Source: Hepatocystis sp. ex Piliocolobus tephrosceles
Lineage: Eukaryota > Apicomplexa > Aconoidasida > Haemosporida > Plasmodiidae
Direction of reading: 5' to 3'
Length of the DNA stretch: 25,547 bases
Assembly (NCBI GenBank): GCA_902459845.2
Contig: CABPSV020000159.1
Coordinates: 1 to 25,547, forward strand
Positions 12,619-21,027 of the stretch are shown here, in pieces (position 1 is the first letter of the stretch; each line of letters begins with the position of its first letter). The notes beneath the pieces are model-generated. The model was not told the origin of the DNA. It ran no database searches and worked only from the letters and a program-made list of their open reading frames with translations. The position numbers and the translations under genes are program-made.

Positions 12619-13015
12619 TATCGTGCGTGCGCAGTTCACATGAATATACCCAAACACATAAACGTGTTAATTTCGCATGTATCTGTACATATATACATAT
12701 ACGCAAATGGTCAAAGGTATTTATTTTTAACCTTTAGAGTTTTTTTTTAAAAACAACATAAAAAATTTTTACAGGTGTTGTAAAAACAATTGAAAATTGT
12801 TTATAGGTGGAATTTATAAATGTTTAAAAATTGCTATAAAAAAATAGTGCTGTTACTTATGTATATGTGTATGTATGGATGTATACATATACACATGGTG
12901 TTGTTATAAAGGATCCACAAAATTCCATACTTTACGTTACAACGATATAAAAGGAAATAATGATAAAACATATGTAAAAAAAAAAAAAAAATAAATAAAA
13001 AAAAAGAATGTATAA

Positions 13016-13051
<36 letters not shown>

Positions 13052-13758
13052 NNNNNNNNNNNNNNNNNNNNNNNNNNNNNNNNNNNNNNNNNNNNNNNNN
13101 NNNNNNNNNNNNNNNNNNNNNNNNNNNNNNNNNNNNNNNNNNNNNNNNNNNNNNNNNNNNNNNNNNNNNNNNNNNNNNNNNNNNNNNNNNNNNNNNNNNN
13201 NNNNNNNNNNNNNNNNNNNNNNNNNNNNNNNNNNNNNNNNNNNNNNNNNNNNNNNNNNNNNNNNNNNNNNNNNNNNNNNNNNNNNNNNNNNNNNNNNNNN
13301 NNNNNNNNNNNNNNNNNNNNNNNNNNNNNNNNNNNNNNNNNNNNNNNNNNNNNNNNNNNNNNNNNNNNNNNNNNNNNNNNNNNNNNNNNNNNNNNNNNNN
13401 NNNNNNNNNNNNNNNNNNNNNNNNNNNNNNNNNNNNNNNNNNNNNNNNNNNNNNNNNNNNNNNNNNNNNNNNNNNNNNNNNNNNNNNNNNNNNNNNNNNN
13501 NNNNNNNNNNNNNNNNNNNNNNNNNNNNNNNNNNNNNNNNNNNNNNNNNNNNNNNNNNNNNNNNNNNNNNNNNNNNNNNNNNNNNNNNNNNNNNNNNNNN
13601 NNNNNNNNNNNNNNNNNNNNNNNNNNNNNNNNNNNNNNNNNNNNNNNNNNNNNNNNNNNNNNNNNNNNNNNNNNNNNNNNNNNNNNNNNNNNNNNNNNNN
13701 NNNNNNNNNNNNNNNNNNNNNNNNNNNNNNNNNNNNNNNNNNNNNNNNNNNNNNNNNN
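13052..13758. other. Assembly gap (run of N)
   Basis: 707 consecutive N bases. It starts inside a (TA)n tract at 13020-13051, a likely cause of assembly failure, and hides the 5' part of the gene that resumes at 13759. The gap length may be an estimate. Confidence 1.
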
Positions 13759-14279
13759 AAAATGAAGCAGCTCCAGCTGCTGAAAGAAAAAATGAAAGTA
13801 GCAAAGGCTCAAAAGGTAGAAGAAGTTAAAAAGACAATAGAAGATTCATTTTTACGCGATAATAAAACTGTTAAATCATTTGAAAATACAGATAATAGAT
13901 TTATAAAATTAGGTAAAAAAACATTTGATGTATTTCCAGTAAATAAAAAACCAATTCATATGAAAAATAGTAGATTTCCATTTCAACAATCAAAAAGTAG
14001 TATAACAAATTTTACATATAAATTAAAAAATGGTACTGGTAAAATTAATGCACATGAAGCCAATATGTTTGATACACCTTTATCATTTGAAGAAGTAATG
14101 AGAAGAAAAAATGAACAAAAAAAATTACAATTAGAAAAAAATTTTCAGAATGGCATAAATGATTTTGAATATTCCAAAAATATTAATACCATGACAACTG
14201 AATATAAAGAAGGAAAAAGTGTGTCAGAGCAATTTCAAAATATACATTATGATTCTTTACTTATTAATAAAAAAAACAA

Positions 14280-14350
<71 letters not shown>

Positions 14351-14358
14351 CAAGCTAA
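13759..14358 (+). CDS. Unrecognised protein, 3' part only (5' end in gap), poly-Ile tail
   Basis: About 200 residues in one frame from the edge of the gap to TAA at 14356-14358. I do not recognise the family. The first 40 residues are Lys/Glu-rich and probably helical (KEKMKVAKAQKVEEVKKTIE). The middle looks like ordinary folded or conserved protein (KLGKKTFDVFPVNKK, FPFQQSKSSITNFTYKLKNG, MFDTPLSFEEVMRRKNEQ), with an acidic/basic helical segment near the end. It finishes with 23 consecutive ATA (Ile) codons, then Pro-Ser-stop. Ile homopolymers are unusual in Plasmodium, where AAT (Asn) runs are the rule; shifting by one base turns the run into Asn codons ending at 14393. The Met at 13762 is probably not the true start, because the frame is open into the gap. 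Confidence 0.75.
14281..14349 (+). repeat. (ATA)23 trinucleotide run
   Basis: A pure ATA/ATAATA microsatellite that reads as Ile in the frame of the upstream gene and as Asn one base earlier. It is preceded by an eight-A run (14269-14276), a place prone to indels in sequencing and replication. Confidence 0.95.
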
Positions 14359-14577
14359 ATAGTAAAATATATATAATTATAAAACGGAGCTAATATTGTA
14401 AGCAGAAGTATATGTACAAACGCATTCGCATAAAATGTTTAAAAAATCCTGGAGATCTTTTCTTTTATAATACTTTTACTCAAAAAATAAAAAGTATATA
14501 TATATATATGTATATGACGTAATGACGTAACGACGTAATAACGTAACGACGTAATGATGTAATGACGTAACGACGTA
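14359..14577. other. Short spacer between two plus-strand genes, possible extra exon
   Basis: Only 219 bp separate the stop of the upstream gene from the start of the next, very short for this kind of genome. It contains an open frame from ATG 14412 (MYKRIRIKCLKNPGDLFF...) running to a GTATAT splice-donor-like site at 14494, followed by an array of 8-bp GACGTAA(T/C) units. See the findings for a two-exon model of the next gene. Confidence 0.6.
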
Positions 14578-14580
14578 ATG
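14515..14580 (+). repeat. 8-bp GACGTAAT/GACGTAAC repeat, about 8 copies
   Basis: Alternating octamers GACGTAAT and GACGTAAC, with AACGTAAC and GATGTAAT variants, run into the proposed start ATGATG at 14578. Each unit contains the palindrome ACGT, and TGACGTAA appears more than once. The array is clearly richer in CpG than its surroundings. It lies either just upstream of the gene or within a short first intron. Confidence 0.9.
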
Positions 14581-16455
14581 ATGATAAAATATAACGGGTT
14601 TATGCCAACAGTAGTACCTACTAAAAGAGTTGTTGCCATTTCTGAAAAAAATGAATATACTAAAAATAAAGTTTTAAAAAAATTAATTAGTAAGATTATT
14701 AAAATTAAGCAAAATAATAGATTTTATAATTGTTCATCATATTTACATTTTTTACAAACAAAATATTTATCTCTTTTTTCAGTGAAAGATTGTTTTGAAT
14801 TACTTCATTTTCAAAATAAAGATTACTTTTTTAACAAGAAGTTAATTAGTTATATTTTTACTAAAATAAACAATACATCAGTACATAATTTATTAAAAAT
14901 AAAAAATGAATATATTATAAATAATATTTGTACATGTAATATCAATAAATATAAATATATTTTCCCCAATGAATATTATACTTTTATACACAACATTTTA
15001 TTATTATGTTGTTTACAAATATGTAAAACTGATATTTGTCTTGAAAATAAAAATGAAAAAATAAAAAAAAAATATTTACAATTAAAACATTTAAAATTAA
15101 GGCATTTAAATACACTGTTTAGTCCAAGTTGTTACAACATTACATTCGATAAAACAAAAAATAAAAAACAATCAGTTGATCAACTTAAAATTTTTACAAA
15201 CCTATATAAATGTTTTACTAATAATAATATATATCCGTTTTCTTTTTTCAATAAATATTTTTATCATTATTATTATTTGAATTTACTGTTTTTTAAAAAA
15301 TTAACAAGCACAAAGTACCATACAATAATAAACAAACAATTTATATCATATAATATTTATAGACAAATAAATTTATATAAAGATCAGTTGGAATATTTAA
15401 ATAGTGAAAGTATTTGTAAAATACTTTTTTATTTAGCAAAAAATAACTTACATTTTTATTATGATTTATTTTTAAGAACATATTATTTTTATATTTTACA
15501 TTGGCTATATAAAAAAAAAACATTTAATCATATAAATAACAAATCGGATCATACAATTATTACATATCGGATTATAATAGATAAAATTAATTTAAAAGAA
15601 CAAACAATTATAGATAAAATAATCACAAGTTTTATAATTTTTTTATCATCTTTTTATGTATTAAAAAAATTAAAAAAAAAACAAAATAAAATAATATTTT
15701 CTATATTTTTTTGTATTTATACATTTTTAACATTATTAAATTTTTTATATAAACAACATGCATTATTATTTAATCCTTTTAAATGTGAGCCACAAAAAAA
15801 AATGGAAAAAATATCATCAAAACAATTTGTACTTATATGTGAGCAACATAATCCAGTATATTTACAAAATTTATCCTTTATAAAAAAATGTCTATTTTGT
15901 GTATATGTTATAAATGATATTATTCGGGAAGTATTTAAAAATTATTTATTACATAATAAATCGACACTTCACCAAAACATTTTTAACAACAAAAAAATGA
16001 ACATTAATCATCTTATGTTACAAAAAAAAAAAATTTTATTTACTCACAATAATAATAAGCTTAAACAAGCAACAACAAACAAAACATTAATACATAATTA
16101 TGACAAAGTTAAAAATATAAACAGTTTATATCATTTTTTAAATAAAAATCTTAATCAATTTTTAAAAAATTCACTTTCAAAAAAAAACGCGATTATTAAT
16201 ATATTTCATTTTATACCATTCCACATTTTGAAAATGTTTTATTATCAAATATTTATATATACAGAATATAAAAAAAATGAAAAAATTATTAATGAACAAA
16301 AATCAAAATTAGAAATGGAGATATTTTATATTTTACAACAATATTTAAAAAAAAATGTACCAACATACTATGTACGTCAACTAAGACACGTTGATAGTTA
16401 TCGTAATGTATTATTCACAATTGATATGTGTATATACAAAAAACCAAAACATTGA
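14578..16455 (+). CDS. Conserved-looking protein of unknown function; possible RAP-type organellar RNA-binding protein
   Basis: A 625-residue frame without homopolymer runs or tandem repeats, rich in Phe, Tyr, His, Lys and Asn, clearly coding. I cannot name it with certainty. The first residues are basic with no acidic residue before Glu23 (MMIKYNGFMPTVVPTKRVV), compatible with an organelle-targeting leader. Two hydrophobic segments (about residues 345-365 and 372-392, IITSFIIFLSSFYV and IIFSIFFCIYTFL) could be membrane spans or buried repeat helices. The C-terminus, SKLEMEIFYILQQYL then a TIDMCI block, resembles the segment preceding the RAP domain in apicomplexan FASTK/RAP organellar RNA-binding proteins, but the RAP domain itself is absent: the frame stops at once and a 28-bp minisatellite begins six bases later. 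The start is uncertain: ATG at 14578 or 14581, Met9 at 14602, or an upstream exon at 14412-14493. Confidence 0.8.
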   Translation: MMIKYNGFMPTVVPTKRVVAISEKNEYTKNKVLKKLISKIIKIKQNNRFYNCSSYLHFLQTKYLSLFSVKDCFELLHFQNKDYFFNKKLISYIFTKINNTSVHNLLKIKNEYIINNICTCNINKYKYIFPNEYYTFIHNILLLCCLQICKTDICLENKNEKIKKKYLQLKHLKLRHLNTLFSPSCYNITFDKTKNKKQSVDQLKIFTNLYKCFTNNNIYPFSFFNKYFYHYYYLNLLFFKKLTSTKYHTIINKQFISYNIYRQINLYKDQLEYLNSESICKILFYLAKNNLHFYYDLFLRTYYFYILHWLYKKKTFNHINNKSDHTIITYRIIIDKINLKEQTIIDKIITSFIIFLSSFYVLKKLKKKQNKIIFSIFFCIYTFLTLLNFLYKQHALLFNPFKCEPQKKMEKISSKQFVLICEQHNPVYLQNLSFIKKCLFCVYVINDIIREVFKNYLLHNKSTLHQNIFNNKKMNINHLMLQKKKILFTHNNNKLKQATTNKTLIHNYDKVKNINSLYHFLNKNLNQFLKNSLSKKNAIINIFHFIPFHILKMFYYQIFIYTEYKKNEKIINEQKSKLEMEIFYILQQYLKKNVPTYYVRQLRHVDSYRNVLFTIDMCIYKKPKH

Positions 16456-16461
16456 GACTGC

Positions 16462-16825
16462 GCTTATACTTTTTCTCGTTTCTTTTTGTGCTTATACTTT
16501 TTCTCGTTTTTTTTTATGCTTATACTTTTTCTCGTTTCTTTTTGTGCTTATACTTTTTCTCGTTTCTTTTTATGCTTATACTTTTTCTCTTTTCTTTTTA
16601 TGCTTATACTTTTTCTCGTTTCTTTTTGTGCTTATACTTTTTCTCGTTTCTTTTTGTGCTTATACTTTTTCTCGTTTCTTTTTATGCTTATACTTTTTCT
16701 CTTTTCTTTTTATGCTTATACTTTTTCTCGTTTCTTTTTGTGCTTATACTTTTTCTCGTTTCTTTTTGTGCTTATACTTTTCATCGTTTCTTTTTGTGCT
16801 TATACTTTTCATCGTTTCTTTTATT
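16462..16825. repeat. 28-bp minisatellite, 13 copies
   Basis: Units start every 28 bases from 16462 to 16798, each beginning GCTTATACTTTTTCTCG and ending in TTTCTTTTTGT or TTTCTTTTTAT; GT and AT endings are interspersed. The last two units carry TTTTCATCG in place of TTTTTCTCG. The array begins six bases after the stop codon of the preceding gene, so it would lie in its 3' UTR. All three plus frames are open because 28 is not a multiple of 3. Confidence 0.97.
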
Positions 16826-17010
16826 ATAAATGCATTATTTTTTTATATACGCGCATTTGCATTTTCACAGTGTATATTCACGCTAACTGTAAAAACTAAA
16901 GTAGAAAAAATCAAATTATGTCAAAACTTTTTTATGTTATTGTTTTTGAAATGATAAATTAGTCCTATGGAAAAGCAAAAATAAAAATCAAAGCATGCAT
17001 AGTTGGAAAA

Positions 17011-17470
17011 AGTAATACAATGCAATGAAAAGTAATACAATGCAATGCAAAGTAATACAATGCAATGCAAAGTAAAGCAATGCAATGCAAAGTAATACAA
17101 TGCAATGCAAAGTAAAGCAATGCAATGCAAAGTAATACAATGCAATGCAAAGTAAAGCAATGCAATGCAAAGTAAAGCAATGCAATGCAAAGTAATACAA
17201 TGCAATGCAAAGTAATACAATGCAATGCAAAGTAAAGCAATGCAATGCAAAGTAAAACAATGCAATGCAAAGTAATACAATGCAATGCAAAGTAATACAA
17301 TACAATGCAAAGTAAAGCAATGCAATGCAAAGTAAAACAATGCAATGCAAAGTAATACAATACAATGCAAAGTAATACAATACAATGCAAAGTAAAGCAA
17401 TGCAATGCAAAGTAAAACAATGCAATGCAAAGTAATACAATACAATGCAAAGTAATACAATACAATGCAA
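17011..17470. repeat. 20-bp minisatellite, 23 copies
   Basis: Exactly 20-bp units from 17011, consensus AGTAATACAATGCAATGCAA. Variation is limited to a few sites: AGTAAT/AGTAAA, ACAA/GCAA, and TGCAATGCAA/TACAATGCAA. Variant types are shared between non-adjacent units, and the TACAATGCAA type is concentrated in the right half. All minus frames are open (LHCIALLCIALYYF strings); these are not genes. Confidence 0.97.
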
Positions 17471-17771
17471 TGTAAAAGACAAAGCGCAATGCAATGCGAA
17501 AATATATTATTTTTTTTTTTTTTTTATAAACATTCACACAGTCAAAAAAAAAAAAGGTTCGAAAAAATTTTTTCAGTGCAAAGCGAAATAGCGACACAAT
17601 AAAAACATAAAACAGTTTTACATATAATTTCGTTGATTTTGTATTTTTTATTGATGTATAAAAAGGAGTTAGTCATTAACTAACTAAATAACTAGCTAAC
17701 TTATTTTTTATTTATTTATTTATTTTTTTTCTCCATTTATATATACATACTTAACAAACGCATATCTATGC

Positions 17772-18060
17772 AAAAACATGTACATAAAAACATGTCTAGC
17801 AAAAACATGTACATAAAAACATGTCTAGCAAAAACATGTACATAAAAACATGTCTAGCAAAAACATGTACATAAAAACATGTCTAGCAAAAACATGTACA
17901 TAAAAACATGTCTAGCAAAAACATGTACATAAAAACATGTCTAGCAAAAACATGTACATAAAAACATGTCTAGCAAAAACATGTACATAAAAACATGTCT
18001 AGCAAAAACATGTACATAAAAACATGTCTAGCAAAAACATGTACATAAAAACATGTCTAT
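17772..18060. repeat. 29-bp minisatellite, 10 copies
   Basis: Ten virtually identical units, each made of two related halves: AAAAACATGTACAT (14 bp) and AAAAACATGTCTAGC (15 bp). The unit thus arose by duplication of an AAAAACATGT element before array expansion. Each unit contains two ACATGT palindromes. The array ends about 450 bp upstream of the MSH2 start codon. Confidence 0.97.
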
Positions 18061-18174
18061 AAAAAAAATATATAAATAACACACATACATATAAACAAAA
18101 ACGTGTACTGTTTAAATACCCACGTCGCAAAACGCCCTACAAATTTTTTGCTCACTCATCATGTCATAGATATA

Positions 18175-18413
18175 CTTTATATTATATATTTTATATTATA
18201 TTATATATTTTATATTATATTATATATTTTATATTATATTATAAATTTTATATTATATTATATTATATATTTTATATTATATTATATATTATATATTTTA
18301 TATTATATTATATATTTTATATTATATTATATATTTTATATTATATATTTTATATTATATTATATTATATTATATTATATATTTTATATTATATTATATT
18401 ATATTATATATTT

Positions 18414-18478
<65 letters not shown>

Positions 18479-18500
18479 CATACATATTATATATTATATA
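18175..18500. promoter_or_regulatory. TATAT-rich block upstream of MSH2, probable promoter/5' UTR
   Basis: About 325 bp made almost entirely of ATTATATTATATATTTTAT-type units followed by a (TA)n run of about 50 bases (18420-18474), reaching within 15 bp of the MSH2 start codon. Such AT-only sequence is usual for Plasmodium promoters and 5' UTRs. No specific factor site or transcription start can be named. Confidence 0.5.
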
Positions 18501-18510
18501 TACTTAAGCC

Positions 18511-21027
18511 ATGTCGACTGAAGAAACAATCGGTGATAATACAATACCCATCCCAGAAATATCCGATTTAAATAATAACACAGTAGTTTGTTTTTATTTA
18601 GAAACAAAAAATTCAATACGATATGTAGGATTATGTATTTATAATGCAAATACAAACGAATTTTCGTTATGTGAATTTTTAGAAAATGACCATTTTACTA
18701 TACTAGAATCTATATTAATACAATGTAGACCTTATATTTTGTTATTTTGCAAATGTAATGATAATTTAGATTATTCTCGAATTAAATTAATAATAAATTT
18801 ATGTGAAATAAAATATAAAGAATTAGCAAAATCAGATTTTCAAACTACACAACTTGAAAATGATTTAAATAAATTGTTAATAGTTACTGGTGATGTTAAA
18901 AGTTGTTTTAGTTTATTTGATTTACAATTAGCATATAAAGCTTTATCTTGTATTATAAAACATATGCATTTATTAAATGATGAATGTGCTATAAATAAAT
19001 GTGTTTTAAAAAATTATAATATTAATCGATACATGAAATTAGATAAAGCAGCAATAGTTGCATTAAATATACATACAGAAAGTAAAAGTTCTAACAGTGG
19101 AAATAATAAAAATAAACAAACAAGTAATTCAATAACACTTTATAAATTTTTAAACAAATGTAAAACTAAAATAGGTGAAAGAAAATTATTAAAATGGGTT
19201 TTACATCCTATTAAAAATGAAAAAAAAATAAATATAAGATTAGATATGGTTGAAATGTTAAAAGAAGAAGATAGTATAAGATCAATGATTATGTCAGATC
19301 ATTTACGAAAAGTATGTGACCTAGAACTTATAACAAAAAAATTAAAAATTGTTAATAATAATGTTACTGCCAATACTCAAAATTATAACAATATAAATAA
19401 AAACAATACAAAAGTAAGTAAATATAAAAATGTATGTACATTGGAAGATCTTGTAAGGTTATATGAAACAATTATAATATCACGTACAATATTTTATTGT
19501 TTAGATGAACATAAAGGAAAATTTAGACAAACATTAGAAGAACATTTATTAAATCCATTAAAAAGTAGTATAGGAAATGTACAATCTTTTTTACAATTAA
19601 TCGAATTAACAATAGATTTTAATGAAGTTGAAAAACATAATTATTTAATTTCTAGAAAATTTGATGAAGAATTAGAAAAATTAGCAAAAGAGAAAGATGA
19701 AATTTATGAAATAATTAAACATCATAGATCAGAAGTTGAAGATGACATAAATTATTTAAAAGGATGTAGTAAAAAAAATGCATCAAAAGAAGATATAAAA
19801 TTAATCGATTGTAATACTAATACTTTTTTATTTAGAGCTGTAAAAAAAGATTTTAATTATTTACAACAAAGAAAAAAAACATATATACAAGTAAGAATGA
19901 ATAAAAATGAAATATTATTTCAAACAAATAAATTAAAATCTTTATGTCAAAAATATGAACAAATATTAATTGATTATAATTTAACACAACAACAACTTTC
20001 GAATAAAACAATAGAAGTTGCTTCATCTTATTGGGAACCTATTGTAAAATTAACAAAATTATTATCCAAAATTGATATTTATTGTTCTTTTGCTTTTATA
20101 TGTAGTACTAGTTTATCTTCATATGTAAGACCTATTATAGAAGAAAATGGAAAAATGTTAATAATGAATGGGTCAAGACATCCATTAATTGAAACAAATA
20201 TATTAATTGTTAATAATTTTATACCTAACGATGTACATATGAATAAAGATAATAAACGATTAAATATAATTACTGGACCTAATATGGGTGGAAAAAGTAC
20301 TTATATCAGACAAATAGCTTTAATTTGTTTAATGGCACATATTGGGTGTTTTGTTCCTTGTACTTATGCAAAAATTCCTATCTTTTCTCAAATAATGTGT
20401 AGAGTAGGTTCATCAGATATACAATTAAAAGGTATTTCTACATTTTTTTCCGAAATGATAGAAATATCTGCTATTATTAAAAATGCTGATGAAAATAGTT
20501 TAGTTATTATAGATGAATTAGGAAGAGGTACATCTACATATGAAGGATTTGGTATAAGTTGGTCTATAGGTAATTACCTTCTAAATAATATAAAATGTTT
20601 TTGTTTATTTGCTACACACTTTCATGAAATGTCTAACCTTGAAGAAGAATATGAAGGAGTTATAAATAATCATGTAGGTGCTAAAATAGATCCTGTAACA
20701 AATAAAATTTCTTTCCTTTATGAAATAAAAAAAGGTTATGCTGATAAAAGTTATGGTGTCCAAGTTGCACAAATTGCTAAACTACCTAAAAATGTCATAG
20801 ACAAAGCATTTGAAAAATCAAAAGAATTAGAATCTGTTGAAAACAGATATTATTTTAAATCTCAATTAAAATCTACAACAAATAAACCAGATGAACAAAA
20901 AACACAAACTTATGCTGTAACAAAAAATATACTACAACAACTCTTTACTACTAATGAGCAGAAAGACTTTGTTGCCAGTGTTCAAAATCATATGTCGACC
21001 CTCAAGCAGTTGATAAGTCAAATGTGA
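18511..21027 (+). CDS. MSH2: DNA mismatch repair protein MSH2 (MutS family ATPase), lacking domain I
   Basis: 838 residues, single exon. MSH2 pairs with MSH6 or MSH3 to recognise replication errors in the nucleus and, with ATP, recruits MutL proteins. The connector domain II occupies about residues 24-165 (LCEFLENDHFTILESILIQ matches human LCEFPDNDQFSNLEALLIQ). Lever and core follow (RYMKLDKAAIVALNI at about 174-188, LNKCKTKIGERKL), with an Asn-rich insert near 283-307, and the clamp starts near 370 (FNEVEKHNYLISRKFDEEL). The ATPase domain has Walker A TGPNMGGKST (588-597, Lys595), signature STFFSEM (643-649), Walker B LVIIDE (664-669), GRGTST, and the His-loop FATHFHEM (700-707). It begins where human MSH2 domain II begins, so about 120-130 N-terminal residues (domain I) are missing. 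An in-frame TAA lies two codons upstream of the chosen ATG, so the frame cannot extend directly. Plasmodium is known to carry more than one MSH2-like gene; which paralogue this is cannot be told here. Confidence 0.96.
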   Translation: MSTEETIGDNTIPIPEISDLNNNTVVCFYLETKNSIRYVGLCIYNANTNEFSLCEFLENDHFTILESILIQCRPYILLFCKCNDNLDYSRIKLIINLCEIKYKELAKSDFQTTQLENDLNKLLIVTGDVKSCFSLFDLQLAYKALSCIIKHMHLLNDECAINKCVLKNYNINRYMKLDKAAIVALNIHTESKSSNSGNNKNKQTSNSITLYKFLNKCKTKIGERKLLKWVLHPIKNEKKINIRLDMVEMLKEEDSIRSMIMSDHLRKVCDLELITKKLKIVNNNVTANTQNYNNINKNNTKVSKYKNVCTLEDLVRLYETIIISRTIFYCLDEHKGKFRQTLEEHLLNPLKSSIGNVQSFLQLIELTIDFNEVEKHNYLISRKFDEELEKLAKEKDEIYEIIKHHRSEVEDDINYLKGCSKKNASKEDIKLIDCNTNTFLFRAVKKDFNYLQQRKKTYIQVRMNKNEILFQTNKLKSLCQKYEQILIDYNLTQQQLSNKTIEVASSYWEPIVKLTKLLSKIDIYCSFAFICSTSLSSYVRPIIEENGKMLIMNGSRHPLIETNILIVNNFIPNDVHMNKDNKRLNIITGPNMGGKSTYIRQIALICLMAHIGCFVPCTYAKIPIFSQIMCRVGSSDIQLKGISTFFSEMIEISAIIKNADENSLVIIDELGRGTSTYEGFGISWSIGNYLLNNIKCFCLFATHFHEMSNLEEEYEGVINNHVGAKIDPVTNKISFLYEIKKGYADKSYGVQVAQIAKLPKNVIDKAFEKSKELESVENRYYFKSQLKSTTNKPDEQKTQTYAVTKNILQQLFTTNEQKDFVASVQNHMSTLKQLISQM

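Larger units (their letters stand above)
8374..13051. other. Large AT-rich intergenic region upstream of the La-related gene
   Basis: About 4.7 kb with no open frame that looks like protein. It lies between the start of the minus-strand La-related gene (8373) and the gap in which the plus-strand gene must begin, so it probably carries the 5' UTRs and promoters of two divergent genes. Content: poly(T) runs including 45 T at 9029-9073 and 48 T at 10542-10589, (TA)n tracts such as 12171-12212, and the tandem arrays listed separately. Transcription starts cannot be placed from sequence. Confidence 0.75.
16456..18510. other. Intergenic region of stacked minisatellites and TA-rich promoter of MSH2
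   Basis: Between the 625-residue gene and MSH2, both on the plus strand. It consists almost wholly of three different tandem arrays (16462-16825, 17011-17470, 17772-18060) separated by 180-300 bp of AT-rich sequence, then a TATAT-rich block reaching the MSH2 start. Open frames across the arrays are repeat artefacts. The 14-bp palindrome GAAAAAATTTTTTC lies near 17559-17573. Confidence 0.85.

Noticed and set aside
16391..16954. Open frames of 130-190 residues in all three plus frames across the 28-bp array
   Set aside because: They are the same repeat read in three frames because 28 is not a multiple of 3 and the unit lacks stops; the FLCLYFFSF strings are not protein-like.
16921..17597. Three minus-strand frames of 168-210 residues (LHCIALLCIALYYF strings)
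   Set aside because: Repeat artefact of the 20-bp array; all frames equally open, no non-repeat coding sequence.
16456..18500. Minisatellite block as a centromere
   Set aside because: Known Plasmodium centromeres are about 2 kb of over 97% A+T; here the 20-bp and 29-bp arrays contain too much G and C, and no single AT-only core of that size is present.
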